The notes beneath the pieces are model-generated. The model was not told where the DNA came from. It did no database searches and worked only from the letters and a program-made list of their open reading frames with translations. This document shows positions 51,565-59,754 of a stretch of 64,000 bases of DNA, one piece after another; position 1 is the first letter of the stretch, and each line of letters opens with the position of its first letter. The translations under genes and the position numbers were made by a program. Origin of the DNA: Moheibacter stercoris (lineage in GTDB: Bacteria; Bacteroidota; Bacteroidia; Flavobacteriales; Weeksellaceae); contig NZ_JBEPMO010000002.1 of assembly GCF_040545805.1 (NCBI RefSeq), positions 62,001 to 126,000 of the forward strand, given 5' to 3'.

Positions 51565-51618
51565 GAAGTAGAATTCAAAAAACTCCTTGCTTCCATTTTC
51601 AACTCAGAACATAAATCC

Positions 51619-51626
51619 TAACTTTG
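51619..51626 (+). promoter_or_regulatory. Bacteroidota -7 box of pdxA
   Basis: TAACTTTG matches TAnnTTTG and ends 18 bases before the ATG at 51645. It rules out the longer frame starting at 51624, which would overlap the box. Confidence 0.55.
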
Positions 51627-51644
51627 CACAAATTATTTGATTCT

Positions 51645-52709
51645 ATGAATACACAGGATAGAAAACCGAGAATTGCCATTTCCGTTGGAGACATCAATGG
51701 CATCGGCTATGAAATCATTGTAAAATCTTTGAAGGATAAAAACATTTTGGATTTCTTCACGCCGGTCATTTTTGGTTCTACCAAACATTTGAATCATTTT
51801 AAAAATTTAGTCAAAGAAGAATCCATTCAATTTTTTGGAATCAATTCGGCTGATAAAGCAGTTGACCGCAAAATCAATGTCGTGAATTTATGGAAAGAAC
51901 CTGTTCAAATGGAATTCGGAAAAGCAACCGAAATTTCTGGACGTATGGCTTTCGAATCCTTAAAAGCCGCTGCCGAAGCTGTGAAAAATGGGGATTGTGA
52001 CGTTTTGGTTACAGCACCGATTAACAAGAAAAACATTCAGTCCGAAGAATTCAATTTCCCAGGACATACCGAATATTTAGGAGATGTTTGGGGTGGAAAT
52101 CCTTTGATGTTTTTGGTAACCGATACCTTAAAAGTAAGTTTGGTGACCCAACATATTCCTTTGAAAGAGGTTTCTGAACAAATTACCAAAGAAGGTATTG
52201 TTCAAAAAATAAAGGCTTTACACGATTCCTTGAAATTGGATTTCGGGGTTCGCAAACCCAAAATTGCGGTTTTGGGATTAAATCCACATTCGGGTGATAA
52301 CGGACTTTTGGGTTCGGAAGAACAAGAAATCATTGTACCAGCGATTCAAACTGTTTACGAACAAGGAATCTTGGTATTTGGACCTTATGCTGCGGATAGT
52401 TTCTTTAATCCAACGAATTTGGAAATGTTTGATGCGGTTTTGGGAATGTACCACGACCAAGCCTTGATTCCATTTAAAACTTTGTGTTTTGAAGACGGTG
52501 TGAATTATACAGCCTCCTTGCCATTTGTACGTACTTCACCCGATCATGGAGTGGCATACGACATTGCCGGCAAAGGAATTGCAGACGAAACTTCCTTCCG
52601 AGAAGCTTTGTATACTGCAGTTTCCATCTATGAGAAACGCAAAGAATACAAGGATTTGACGAGTAATGTTTTAAAGACAAGAGAATTAAAACCAGAAAGA
52701 GAAAGGTAA
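51645..52709 (+). CDS. pdxA: 4-hydroxythreonine-4-phosphate dehydrogenase
   Basis: PdxA oxidises 4-phosphohydroxy-L-threonine in the DXP-dependent route to pyridoxal phosphate. The 354 residues start MNTQDRKPRIAISVGDINGIGYEI, the family opening. Zinc ligands are expected in FPGHTEYLGDVWGG (His), LGMYHDQALIPFKTL (His) and TSPDHGVAYDIAGKGIAD (His). LVTAPINKKNI and LGLNPHSGDNGLLG are further family segments. A -7 box just upstream supports the chosen start. The order pdxA, DUF177, rpmF, accB, accC is common in Flavobacteriia. Confidence 0.96.
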   Translation: MNTQDRKPRIAISVGDINGIGYEIIVKSLKDKNILDFFTPVIFGSTKHLNHFKNLVKEESIQFFGINSADKAVDRKINVVNLWKEPVQMEFGKATEISGRMAFESLKAAAEAVKNGDCDVLVTAPINKKNIQSEEFNFPGHTEYLGDVWGGNPLMFLVTDTLKVSLVTQHIPLKEVSEQITKEGIVQKIKALHDSLKLDFGVRKPKIAVLGLNPHSGDNGLLGSEEQEIIVPAIQTVYEQGILVFGPYAADSFFNPTNLEMFDAVLGMYHDQALIPFKTLCFEDGVNYTASLPFVRTSPDHGVAYDIAGKGIADETSFREALYTAVSIYEKRKEYKDLTSNVLKTRELKPERER

Positions 52710-52815
52710 AAATAGATTTTGTTTTTCTTCTTTCTAAAAAGAGAATAAATCTCAGAATTTTAATTTAATACAAGATAAAATTTAAGGCAAAGTAAAATTT
52801 AACCCAAAAACCTTC

Positions 52816-52844
52816 TTGTTTTTCAGTTAGATGTATTATCTTTG
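52816..52844 (+). promoter_or_regulatory. Promoter of DUF177-rpmF operon
   Basis: TTG (52816-52818), 18 bases and TATCTTTG (52837-52844) match the consensus, 15 bases before the ATG at 52860. Confidence 0.65.
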
Positions 52845-52859
52845 CCGACCGTTTGAGTT

Positions 52860-53438
52860 ATGGAGAAGTTCAGGTATTATAATGTTTCCTTTGCAGGTTT
52901 GCCTTTGGGACAACATGAGTTTGAGTTTCCAATTACTCAGTCGTTCTTTGATTTGTTTGAATTTGATCAGGATTTTCAACATCCGAATTTACGATTGGAT
53001 TTGGTTTTGGATAAGAAAAACAATTTTTTGGAATTGCATTTTCAATTATCGGGAACCATTGAAGTGAATTGTGATTTAACCAATGAGCCTTACGAGGAAA
53101 AAATCAGTGGGAAAAGCTCAATCATCGTAAAATTTGGAAGTGAATTCGATGATTCCGATGATGAAGTTTGGGTAATACCGCAAGGTGAATTCACGATTAA
53201 TATCGCCCAAATGATCTATGAAATGACGCTTTTGGCTTTGCCGAAAAAACGCATTCACCCAGATGTTCAATCGGGAAAAAGTCATTCTGAAATGTTAGAA
53301 CTATTGGAACAATATAGTTTGGAAGAAGAGGAATTTGACGAAATGGATGAAGATGAATTGAATGAAGAATCAAACGACGAAGAAATTGACCCAAGATGGG
53401 AAGCATTAAAAAAATTAAAAAACAACAATAACGGATAA
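52860..53438 (+). CDS. DUF177/YceD family protein
   Basis: The 192-residue protein is the YceD homologue that precedes rpmF in most bacteria. The family Cys lies in SGTIEVNCDLTNEPYEEKI, and the segment VIPQGEFTINIAQMIYEMTLLALPKKRIHPD is typical for the Bacteroidota branch. The C-terminus is strongly acidic (EEEEFDEMDEDELNEESNDEE) and then short and basic. YceD is linked to 23S rRNA and ribosome assembly in plants and bacteria. It is followed by rpmF after 10 bases. Confidence 0.92.
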   Translation: MEKFRYYNVSFAGLPLGQHEFEFPITQSFFDLFEFDQDFQHPNLRLDLVLDKKNNFLELHFQLSGTIEVNCDLTNEPYEEKISGKSSIIVKFGSEFDDSDDEVWVIPQGEFTINIAQMIYEMTLLALPKKRIHPDVQSGKSHSEMLELLEQYSLEEEEFDEMDEDELNEESNDEEIDPRWEALKKLKNNNNG

Positions 53439-53448
53439 AATATAAGTT

Positions 53449-53649
53449 ATGGCACATCCTAAGAGACGACAATCGACTACGAGAAGAGATAAACGTAGAA
53501 CTCATTACAAAATTGAAGCGCCTCAGATCGCGATTGACAAGACGACTGGAGAGGCTCACCTTTACCACAGAGCATACTGGTTAGACGGTAAAATGTACTA
53601 CAGAGGTAAAGTAGTTATGGAAAAAAATCAAGAAGAGGAAGTAGAATAA
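53449..53649 (+). CDS. rpmF: Ribosomal protein bL32
   Basis: The 66-residue protein starts MAHPKRRQSTTRRDKRRTHYK, the conserved basic N-terminus of bL32. It has no Cys, so it is the zinc-free form. The C-terminal part ends in acidic residues (EEEVE). It forms an operon with the DUF177 gene and is followed by a strong terminator. Confidence 0.97.
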   Translation: MAHPKRRQSTTRRDKRRTHYKIEAPQIAIDKTTGEAHLYHRAYWLDGKMYYRGKVVMEKNQEEEVE

Positions 53650-53668
53650 TTCCAATTCTATATTGAAC

Positions 53669-53705
53669 AAAAAGCTGTTTCTATCATTTTTAGAGACAGC
53701 TTTTT
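53669..53705 (+). terminator. Intrinsic terminator of rpmF
   Basis: AAAAAGCTGTTTCT and AGAGACAGCTTTTT pair with one wobble around nine bases. A T-rich tail follows. Confidence 0.85.
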
Positions 53706-53716
53706 CAATTTTTTTA

Positions 53717-53724
53717 TACATTTG
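53717..53724 (+). promoter_or_regulatory. Bacteroidota -7 box of accB
   Basis: TACATTTG matches TAnnTTTG, 37 bases before the accB ATG, just after the rpmF terminator. Confidence 0.5.
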
Positions 53725-53761
53725 AAGATTACACTCAAGTTTATCTTAAAAAGAACATACT

Positions 53762-54244
53762 ATGGATATCAGAGAAATACAAAATTTGATCAAATTTGTT
53801 TCAAAATCAGAAGTTGCGGAAGTGAATTTGAAATTGGAAGGTTTTGAAATCAAGATCAAAAACATTGGAGGACAAACGGTTACGTACGCGCCTCAACCAA
53901 TGGTTCAACCACAAATGATGGCAGCACCTACACAAGCTGTTGCATCAGCTCCAGCATCAGCTTCTGCTGAAACCTCTGCGGCTCCTGCTGAAGATAATTC
54001 AAAATACATCACCGTAAAATCTCCAATGATTGGTACTTTCTACCGTGCATCTGGACCTGGAAAAGATCCATTTGTGTCTGTAGGAGACAATGTTTCTACT
54101 GGTTCTGTATTGTGTATTGTAGAAGCGATGAAATTATTCAACGAAATTGAATCAGAAGTTTCTGGAAAAGTTGTCAAAATCTTGGTAGACGACGCTAGTC
54201 CAATTGAATATGATCAACCTTTATTTTTGATTGACCCATCTTAA
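53762..54244 (+). CDS. accB: Biotin carboxyl carrier protein of acetyl-CoA carboxylase
   Basis: The 160-residue protein carries the biotin that shuttles CO2 to acetyl-CoA in fatty-acid synthesis. A short N-terminal domain (DIREIQNLIKFVSKSEVAEVNLKLE) is joined by an Ala/Pro/Gln-rich linker (about residues 42-78) to the biotinyl domain, with KSPMIGTFYRASGPGKDPFV and the biotin site VEAMKLFNEIE (Lys124). It lies 91 bases before accC. Confidence 0.96.
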   Translation: MDIREIQNLIKFVSKSEVAEVNLKLEGFEIKIKNIGGQTVTYAPQPMVQPQMMAAPTQAVASAPASASAETSAAPAEDNSKYITVKSPMIGTFYRASGPGKDPFVSVGDNVSTGSVLCIVEAMKLFNEIESEVSGKVVKILVDDASPIEYDQPLFLIDPS

Positions 54245-54335
54245 CTAAATTATGAATGTTGTAAAGGCTAAAGGAATTTTAGAAAACCAAAAGTCTTTTT
54301 ATTCATAGTTAATACTAATTCATAATTTACAAACG

Positions 54336-55694
54336 ATGTTTAAAAAAATATTAATTGCCAATCGAGGGGAAATTGCCATGCGTGTTATACGTACTGCAAA
54401 AGAAATGGGAATTAAAACCGTAGCAGTTTATTCAACCGCAGATCGTGATAGTTTGCACGTACGTTTTGCAGATGAAGCTGTGTGTATTGGGCCACCTTCA
54501 GGAAAAGATTCTTATTTAAAAATATCCAATATCATTTCGGCAGCAGAAATTACAGATGCTGACGCTATTCACCCAGGTTATGGATTTTTGTCAGAAAATG
54601 CCAAATTCTCCAAAACTTGTCAAGACCATGGAATTAAATTCATCGGCGCTTCACCTGAACATATCAACAAAATGGGAGACAAAGCTACGGCGAAAGCAAC
54701 CATGATTGAAGCGGGAGTTCCTGTTGTTCCTGGATCTGAAGGAATCTTAAAAGATTTAGCAGAAGCCAAAAAAGTAGCGAAGAAAATCGGTTATCCGGTT
54801 ATGATCAAAGCGACTGCTGGTGGTGGTGGAAAAGGGATGCGTGCTTGTTGGGACGAAAAGGAATTGGAGAAAAATTTCGAATCGGCTGTAAACGAAGCTA
54901 CAGCAGCTTTTGGGAATGGCGGTATGTATATGGAAAAATTGATTGAAGAACCTCGCCATATTGAAATTCAAATTGCGGGAGATTCAACAGGTCGTGCTTG
55001 TCACTTGTCTGAAAGAGATTGTTCCGTTCAACGTCGTCACCAAAAATTGGTAGAAGAAACTCCTTCTCCATTTATGACACCAGAATTACGTGAAAAAATG
55101 GGTAATGCTGCTGTAAAAGCTGCAGAATACATTGGATACGAAGGTGTAGGAACCGTTGAGTTTTTAGTAGACAAAAATGGTGATTTCTACTTTATGGAGA
55201 TGAATACTCGTATCCAAGTAGAACACCCAATTACCGAACAGGTAATTGATTATGATTTGGTGAAAGAACAAATCTTATTGGCTGCTGGTCAACCTATTTC
55301 TGGTAAGAATTATTATCCGAAATTGCATTCTATCGAATGTCGTATCAATGCAGAGGATCCTTACAATGGATTCCGTCCTTCACCAGGAATGATTTCCAAT
55401 ATCAACATTCCAGGAGGTCATGGAGTACGTGTCGATACGCATGTGTATGCAGGTTATGTAATTCCACCCTATTACGATTCCATGATTGCTAAGTTGATTG
55501 TCACGTCACAATCTCGTGAAGAATCTTTGGCTAAAATGCGTCGTGCTTTGGAGGAATTCTACATCGAAGGAATTAAAACTACGGTACCTTTCCATAGACA
55601 ATTGATGGACAATGAAGATTTCATCAAAGGAAATTATACCACGAAATTCATGGAAACTTTTGAATTGGATCCAAGCTATGCTGATCAATTCTAA
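54336..55694 (+). CDS. accC: Biotin carboxylase subunit of acetyl-CoA carboxylase
   Basis: AccC carboxylates biotin on AccB using ATP and bicarbonate. The 452 residues start FKKILIANRGEIAMRVIRTAKEMG. ATP-grasp features are KATAGGGGKGMR, the CHLSERDCSVQRRHQKLVEETPSP loop and FYFMEMNTRIQVEHPITEQV, with the catalytic Arg and Glu. The C-terminal domain has ECRINAEDPYNGFRPSPG. The protein is complete and normal in length. A terminator follows. Confidence 0.97.
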   Translation: MFKKILIANRGEIAMRVIRTAKEMGIKTVAVYSTADRDSLHVRFADEAVCIGPPSGKDSYLKISNIISAAEITDADAIHPGYGFLSENAKFSKTCQDHGIKFIGASPEHINKMGDKATAKATMIEAGVPVVPGSEGILKDLAEAKKVAKKIGYPVMIKATAGGGGKGMRACWDEKELEKNFESAVNEATAAFGNGGMYMEKLIEEPRHIEIQIAGDSTGRACHLSERDCSVQRRHQKLVEETPSPFMTPELREKMGNAAVKAAEYIGYEGVGTVEFLVDKNGDFYFMEMNTRIQVEHPITEQVIDYDLVKEQILLAAGQPISGKNYYPKLHSIECRINAEDPYNGFRPSPGMISNINIPGGHGVRVDTHVYAGYVIPPYYDSMIAKLIVTSQSREESLAKMRRALEEFYIEGIKTTVPFHRQLMDNEDFIKGNYTTKFMETFELDPSYADQF

Positions 55695-55716
55695 AATATA
55701 AGATTATCAAAATCAT

Positions 55717-55747
55717 AAAAATCCGGATGTTTACCATTCGGATTTTT
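55717..55747 (+). terminator. Intrinsic terminator of accC
   Basis: AAAAATCCGGATG and CATTCGGATTTTT pair with one wobble around five bases, followed by more T. Confidence 0.85.
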
Positions 55748-55924
55748 TTATTTCTATAGATCTATTTTAGTTCCTAATCCTTTCAATAATTTTCAAGTAT
55801 TGGATTACTCCTATAACCAATAGATTTATCATCTCTTTATTTCTTGTTTTGATTTAAGTTCAGTAATCGGATTTCTATCTTTATGATAAGGAAAATGACT
55901 GTAGAAAATATTAGAGACAAAAAC

Positions 55925-55957
55925 AACCATTTAGTCCCTAAGGACCAAATGGTTTTT
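55925..55957 (-). terminator. Terminator of the Omp28-like gene
   Basis: AACCATTT-A-GTCC pairs with GGAC-C-AAATGGTT around CTAA with one mismatch, and T runs lie on both strands. It stands 20 bases past the stop at 55977. The bases between here and the accC terminator hold no gene that I can see. Confidence 0.75.
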
Positions 55958-55976
55958 CATATTGCATCAATAAAGA

Positions 55977-57677
55977 TTATTTAATAATCACTTTTTTGCT
56001 GATAGTGTTCGTTCCATCAGAGATTTTCACAACGAAAGTTCCTTTTCCTAATCCACTTAAATCCATTGCATGTTTTCCAGCACTTACAGAAGCTTCCGCT
56101 TTCACTTTTCTTCCTGTCATGTCAAAAACTTCAATGTTATTTTTAGCAGCTTTTAAATCGATGTTTACGATACCAGTTGATGGGTTTGGATAAACATTCA
56201 CAGAAGCTAAAGAAGAAGCATCTGCAACTCCTAACACACTTGCAGAGAAGTTTGTTGACTCACCAGATCCGTAGTTACCAGTTGTATGATAAATGGTAAC
56301 ATCATTGCTATCTTTTAAGGTTACAGTTCTACCACCATCTCCATAAGAATCCAAAATAGTGAAGGTATAACAATCTAATTCATCTAAAGTGATTGGAATT
56401 GTGTACTGTTGATTATTTCCGTATCCATTACCATTCGCAACTGTTGTACCTGCTGAATTCTTAATGTTCCAGCTAACTTCATTTGCATATTGATCCGTAT
56501 TCAAGACTAATGTCAATGAAGTGCTTGATTCAACTGCTTTGTTAAAGGTAAGCTCTTTTGTATTATTGTCATTGTTCTCATCTGTACTAACAGATACTTC
56601 TAAGGTATTAACATCTTGTAAAGTTAATCCTGAAATTGGCAAATTCACCTCTTCATATTCCAACAACGCTAAATCACCAGTCCAATTAATTGTTTGAGCT
56701 TCACCACCATTTACTTTGTACGTAATAGTTGCAGAAGTAATGTCATTATTTCCAACATTCATGATAGTTGCTTTCGCATCAAAATCTGACATACAAGTTG
56801 GCTTAATCTCTTTGATTTCAACCACGGCTAAGTCATTCTGATATTCTGAAGGAATAACATCAACCATTGTTTGGTTACCACTAATTACTTCTTGTTGAGT
56901 TTCTGTCATAAATACGACAACCTCTAATTCAGAAATATCTGCGAATACATTTCTAAATTTCGCAGGCACATCAAAGGTATAGGTTCTTTCAACCAAAGTA
57001 CCTTGTGTTGTAGTTGTAATTTCTTCACCCCATTGACCTGTTAATAAATGAACCAAACGGTGCATGTGGTTATAATTATTTCCTTGATTACCTCCACTTT
57101 GAGGACCTTTGGTATTGTTTTGCAACAAGGCTACATTTAAACGATTTGTACTTACAGGACTATTTGCTGTGTAAAAAGCTTCTACATTTACTGTAACGGT
57201 TCTAGAAGAAACAGATACGCTAGCCTCAGCAGCTAAATTCACGTAAGAAGATTGTTGTAAAATTTGATTGGAAGCAGCGACCCAATTTCCTCTTCCCATT
57301 GCAGTTGTCCCAGCGGCAGACATTTGCATTCCAGGGAAAACATGACGGTTAACGGTTGCAGAAGGATATCCAAATCCACTTCCTGAATAAGACTGGTTTA
57401 CAATCGCATCACCAAAAGCAGTACGAAAATCGGGTTGATTTCCAGATGGAACCGCAAATCCACCTTGGTGAATGTTGATAACATACGCGTTCCCAGGGTT
57501 GTTGTTCATAATCTGGTTTGCAATTTGGTGACCTTGAGGACAGTACACACAAGTAATTCCTGTAAATTCCTCTAAAATTACTTTCTTATTTTCTGGTGTT
57601 GTACTCACCATTGATTGTCCTAAAGCCATAAGTGGCAATGCACCCAAGGCTAAGAAGTTTGTAAAAGTTGTTCTCAT
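55977..57677 (-). CDS. Omp28-like secreted protein with type IX sorting domain
   Basis: The 566-residue protein has a signal peptide (cleavage near ALGQS). The N-terminal part has the Omp28-related thioredoxin-like segment VILEEFTGITCVYCPQGHQIANQI, with a CxxC pair (Cys43, Cys46), and PSATVNRHVFPG. Beta-sandwich regions follow, including an adhesion-like stretch DNNTKELTFN. The last 80 residues are a type IX secretion tail: NVYPNPSTGIVNIDLKAAKNN, IEVFDMTGRKV and a final Lys-rich KKVIIK. It is expected on the cell surface or outside the cell. The CxxC might be redox active. Three TAATT words at 11-base steps lie upstream. Confidence 0.9.
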   Translation of the reverse strand: MRTTFTNFLALGALPLMALGQSMVSTTPENKKVILEEFTGITCVYCPQGHQIANQIMNNNPGNAYVINIHQGGFAVPSGNQPDFRTAFGDAIVNQSYSGSGFGYPSATVNRHVFPGMQMSAAGTTAMGRGNWVAASNQILQQSSYVNLAAEASVSVSSRTVTVNVEAFYTANSPVSTNRLNVALLQNNTKGPQSGGNQGNNYNHMHRLVHLLTGQWGEEITTTTQGTLVERTYTFDVPAKFRNVFADISELEVVVFMTETQQEVISGNQTMVDVIPSEYQNDLAVVEIKEIKPTCMSDFDAKATIMNVGNNDITSATITYKVNGGEAQTINWTGDLALLEYEEVNLPISGLTLQDVNTLEVSVSTDENNDNNTKELTFNKAVESSTSLTLVLNTDQYANEVSWNIKNSAGTTVANGNGYGNNQQYTIPITLDELDCYTFTILDSYGDGGRTVTLKDSNDVTIYHTTGNYGSGESTNFSASVLGVADASSLASVNVYPNPSTGIVNIDLKAAKNNIEVFDMTGRKVKAEASVSAGKHAMDLSGLGKGTFVVKISDGTNTISKKVIIK

Positions 57678-57696
57678 ATTATTGATTTTTGAATGT

Positions 57697-57725
57697 TAAT
57701 TAAGTGCTAATTTCGTCCTAATTTC
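57697..57725 (-). promoter_or_regulatory. Phased direct repeats upstream of Omp28-like gene
   Basis: TAATT recurs at 57697, 57708 and 57719, with the last two extended to CTAATTTC. The step is exactly 11 bases. On the minus strand this lies within 50 bases of the start codon. The words are AT-rich and may be chance. Confidence 0.3.
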
Positions 57726-57860
57726 ATCATTTTTCTTTGAATGAAAAAATATTCCGAACGAAATTTTCCTAAACAACTTTAAGATTTTTAATAAATCCTT
57801 TTATTTAAAAGAAATTTAATTTTACTCTATTAAACCACTATACTAAAGGGTTTTATAAAA

Positions 57861-57895
57861 AAAATTGCCCTTGACATTTTATCAAGGACAATTTT
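57861..57895 (-). terminator. Intrinsic terminator of ftsZ
   Basis: AAAATTG-C-CCTTGA and TCAAGG-A-CAATTTT pair with one mismatch around seven bases, and the minus strand continues into a T run. It ends the division gene cluster 20 bases after the ftsZ stop. Confidence 0.75.
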
Positions 57896-57916
57896 AACCA
57901 ACCTAAACCTAAAATC

Positions 57917-59731
57917 TTAGTCGACGTTTCCGTGAAGGAAATTATTTTGACGCATCACGATTTCATTGTTGGCATCTTTGCTCACAATGTAATCAGATGG
58001 GCCAAGATCTTCACGCTCACTCAACTCTAAACCTTGTCTTTTATATGCAGGAATGCTTTCCAATTCATCTACTGATTTCGAATGAATAGCATTCTTAAAT
58101 TTATAATTAAATTGTTTCAATCTCGCTCTTCTATCTTCGATTGCTTGTGACAAAGACTGTGAGATAGGAGAATCAAACGGATCTTCTGGTGTAATTTGAG
58201 GTTTTACTTCTTGGACGAATTCGGGTTGTACAGCAGAAATGGTTTGTTGCTGTACTTGCTGAAAACCTTGTTCAAACTTTGGCTCTTGTTTTTGTTCAAA
58301 AGGTCGTTCAATGATTTCGTTCTCAAAATCATCATCCAATGAGAACATGATTGTTTGAGGTTCTTCTTCTTCGATGATTTCGTTTTGCGCTACGAATGTT
58401 TCCTCTTCAAATTGGAACAAACCTTCATTTTTAGCTTCTGAAATTTCTTCCGTAAACAACGGTTGTTGCAATTCTGATTTCAAAACAGGTTCAAAATCAT
58501 CTAATTTCTCAACCTTGGCAATAGGTTTTTCATCCTCTTCTTCTAAAACAAATCGAATTTCTTGAGGAGCTTGAGGAGCAGGAGTTACAGGAGCTTCTTG
58601 CTTCTCTTCCTTCATAATTGGCTCGTCTAATTCGTCTAATTTATTTTTTTTTACTTGTACTGGAAAAGGTGTTTCAGCCGAAAGTTTTTGCACCAAAGGT
58701 TGTTCTTCTTCTAAGCGATGAAATACTTTTTCTTCTTCTTTACCCGTAAAAACTTGGTCATCCATTGGAAATCCAGTTGCAACAACGGTAACCGAGATTT
58801 TGTCTCCCAATTCCATGTCTTCCCCAACTCCCATAATGATGTTGGCATTGTTACCAGCTTCTGCCTGGATGTATTCATTGATGATACCGATTTCGTCCAT
58901 CGTTACCTCATTATCACCCGAAACAATCAACAACAAGACATTTTGTGCTCCTGAAATTTTATTGTTGTTCAACAATGGAGAATCCAATGCAGCAGTTATC
59001 GCTTCTTTTGCTTTATTTTCGCCACTTGCTTTTCCTGTTCCCATGATAGCAGTTCCAGAATCAGCCAATACGGTACGAGCATCACGTAAGTCGATATTGG
59101 TTGCATAGTGTTTCGAAATTACCTCAGCAATTCCTTTTGCAGCGGTTGTTAACACCTCATCCGCTTTGGAGAAACTTGCTTTGTAACCTAAATTACCATA
59201 TAACTCACGTAATTTATCGTTGTTAATGACGATCAAAGAGTCGACGTTTTTCTGTAACTTTTCGATTCCTCTTTCGGCTTGTTCCAAACGCATTTTTCCT
59301 TCAAAATAGAAAGGAGCTGTTACGATTCCAACAGTAAGAATTCCCAATTCTTTGGAAATCCCAGCAATGATAGGAGCCGCACCGGTTCCAGTTCCACCAC
59401 CCATTCCTGCTGTGATGAAAACCATTTTGGTGTTAACGTCTAAATATTTCTTGATATCTTCAATGCTCTCCAATGCGGCTTGTTCCCCAACTTCAGGATT
59501 GGCACCTGCGCCTAAACCTTCGGTTGTTGATTGTCCCAATTGGATTTTATTGGGTACAGGACTATTATTTAAAGCTTGGGCATCTGTATTACAAACCACA
59601 AAATCTACTCCTTCTATCCCTTGCTGATACATGTAGTTGACTGCGTTGCTACCACCTCCTCCAACACCAATTACCTTGATGGAAGAAGAGCGATGCTTCG
59701 GTAAATCAAACATAAAATCTCCAGTACTCAT
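57917..59731 (-). CDS. ftsZ: Cell division protein FtsZ, long form
   Basis: FtsZ is the tubulin-like GTPase that forms the division ring. The core (about 15-335) has KVIGVGGGGSNAVNYM, the tubulin signature GMGGGTGTGAAPI and NNDKLRELYGN. The total of 604 residues is much longer than the 380-400 of E. coli because of an acidic, Gln/Glu-rich linker of about 210 residues (about 340-550). The conserved C-terminal peptide is seen in SIPAYKRQGLEL, but about 35 residues follow it, ending RQNNFLHGNVD. It lies 23 bases after ftsA and closes the cluster. Confidence 0.97.
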   Translation of the reverse strand: MSTGDFMFDLPKHRSSSIKVIGVGGGGSNAVNYMYQQGIEGVDFVVCNTDAQALNNSPVPNKIQLGQSTTEGLGAGANPEVGEQAALESIEDIKKYLDVNTKMVFITAGMGGGTGTGAAPIIAGISKELGILTVGIVTAPFYFEGKMRLEQAERGIEKLQKNVDSLIVINNDKLRELYGNLGYKASFSKADEVLTTAAKGIAEVISKHYATNIDLRDARTVLADSGTAIMGTGKASGENKAKEAITAALDSPLLNNNKISGAQNVLLLIVSGDNEVTMDEIGIINEYIQAEAGNNANIIMGVGEDMELGDKISVTVVATGFPMDDQVFTGKEEEKVFHRLEEEQPLVQKLSAETPFPVQVKKNKLDELDEPIMKEEKQEAPVTPAPQAPQEIRFVLEEEDEKPIAKVEKLDDFEPVLKSELQQPLFTEEISEAKNEGLFQFEEETFVAQNEIIEEEEPQTIMFSLDDDFENEIIERPFEQKQEPKFEQGFQQVQQQTISAVQPEFVQEVKPQITPEDPFDSPISQSLSQAIEDRRARLKQFNYKFKNAIHSKSVDELESIPAYKRQGLELSEREDLGPSDYIVSKDANNEIVMRQNNFLHGNVD

Positions 59732-59754
59732 ATCGTTTTATTTTTTAGTCTAAA

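Noticed and set aside
55748..55924. Possible small gene or RNA between accC and the Omp28-like gene
   Set aside because: No open frame with start context, no promoter match and no stable structure apart from the two flanking terminators.
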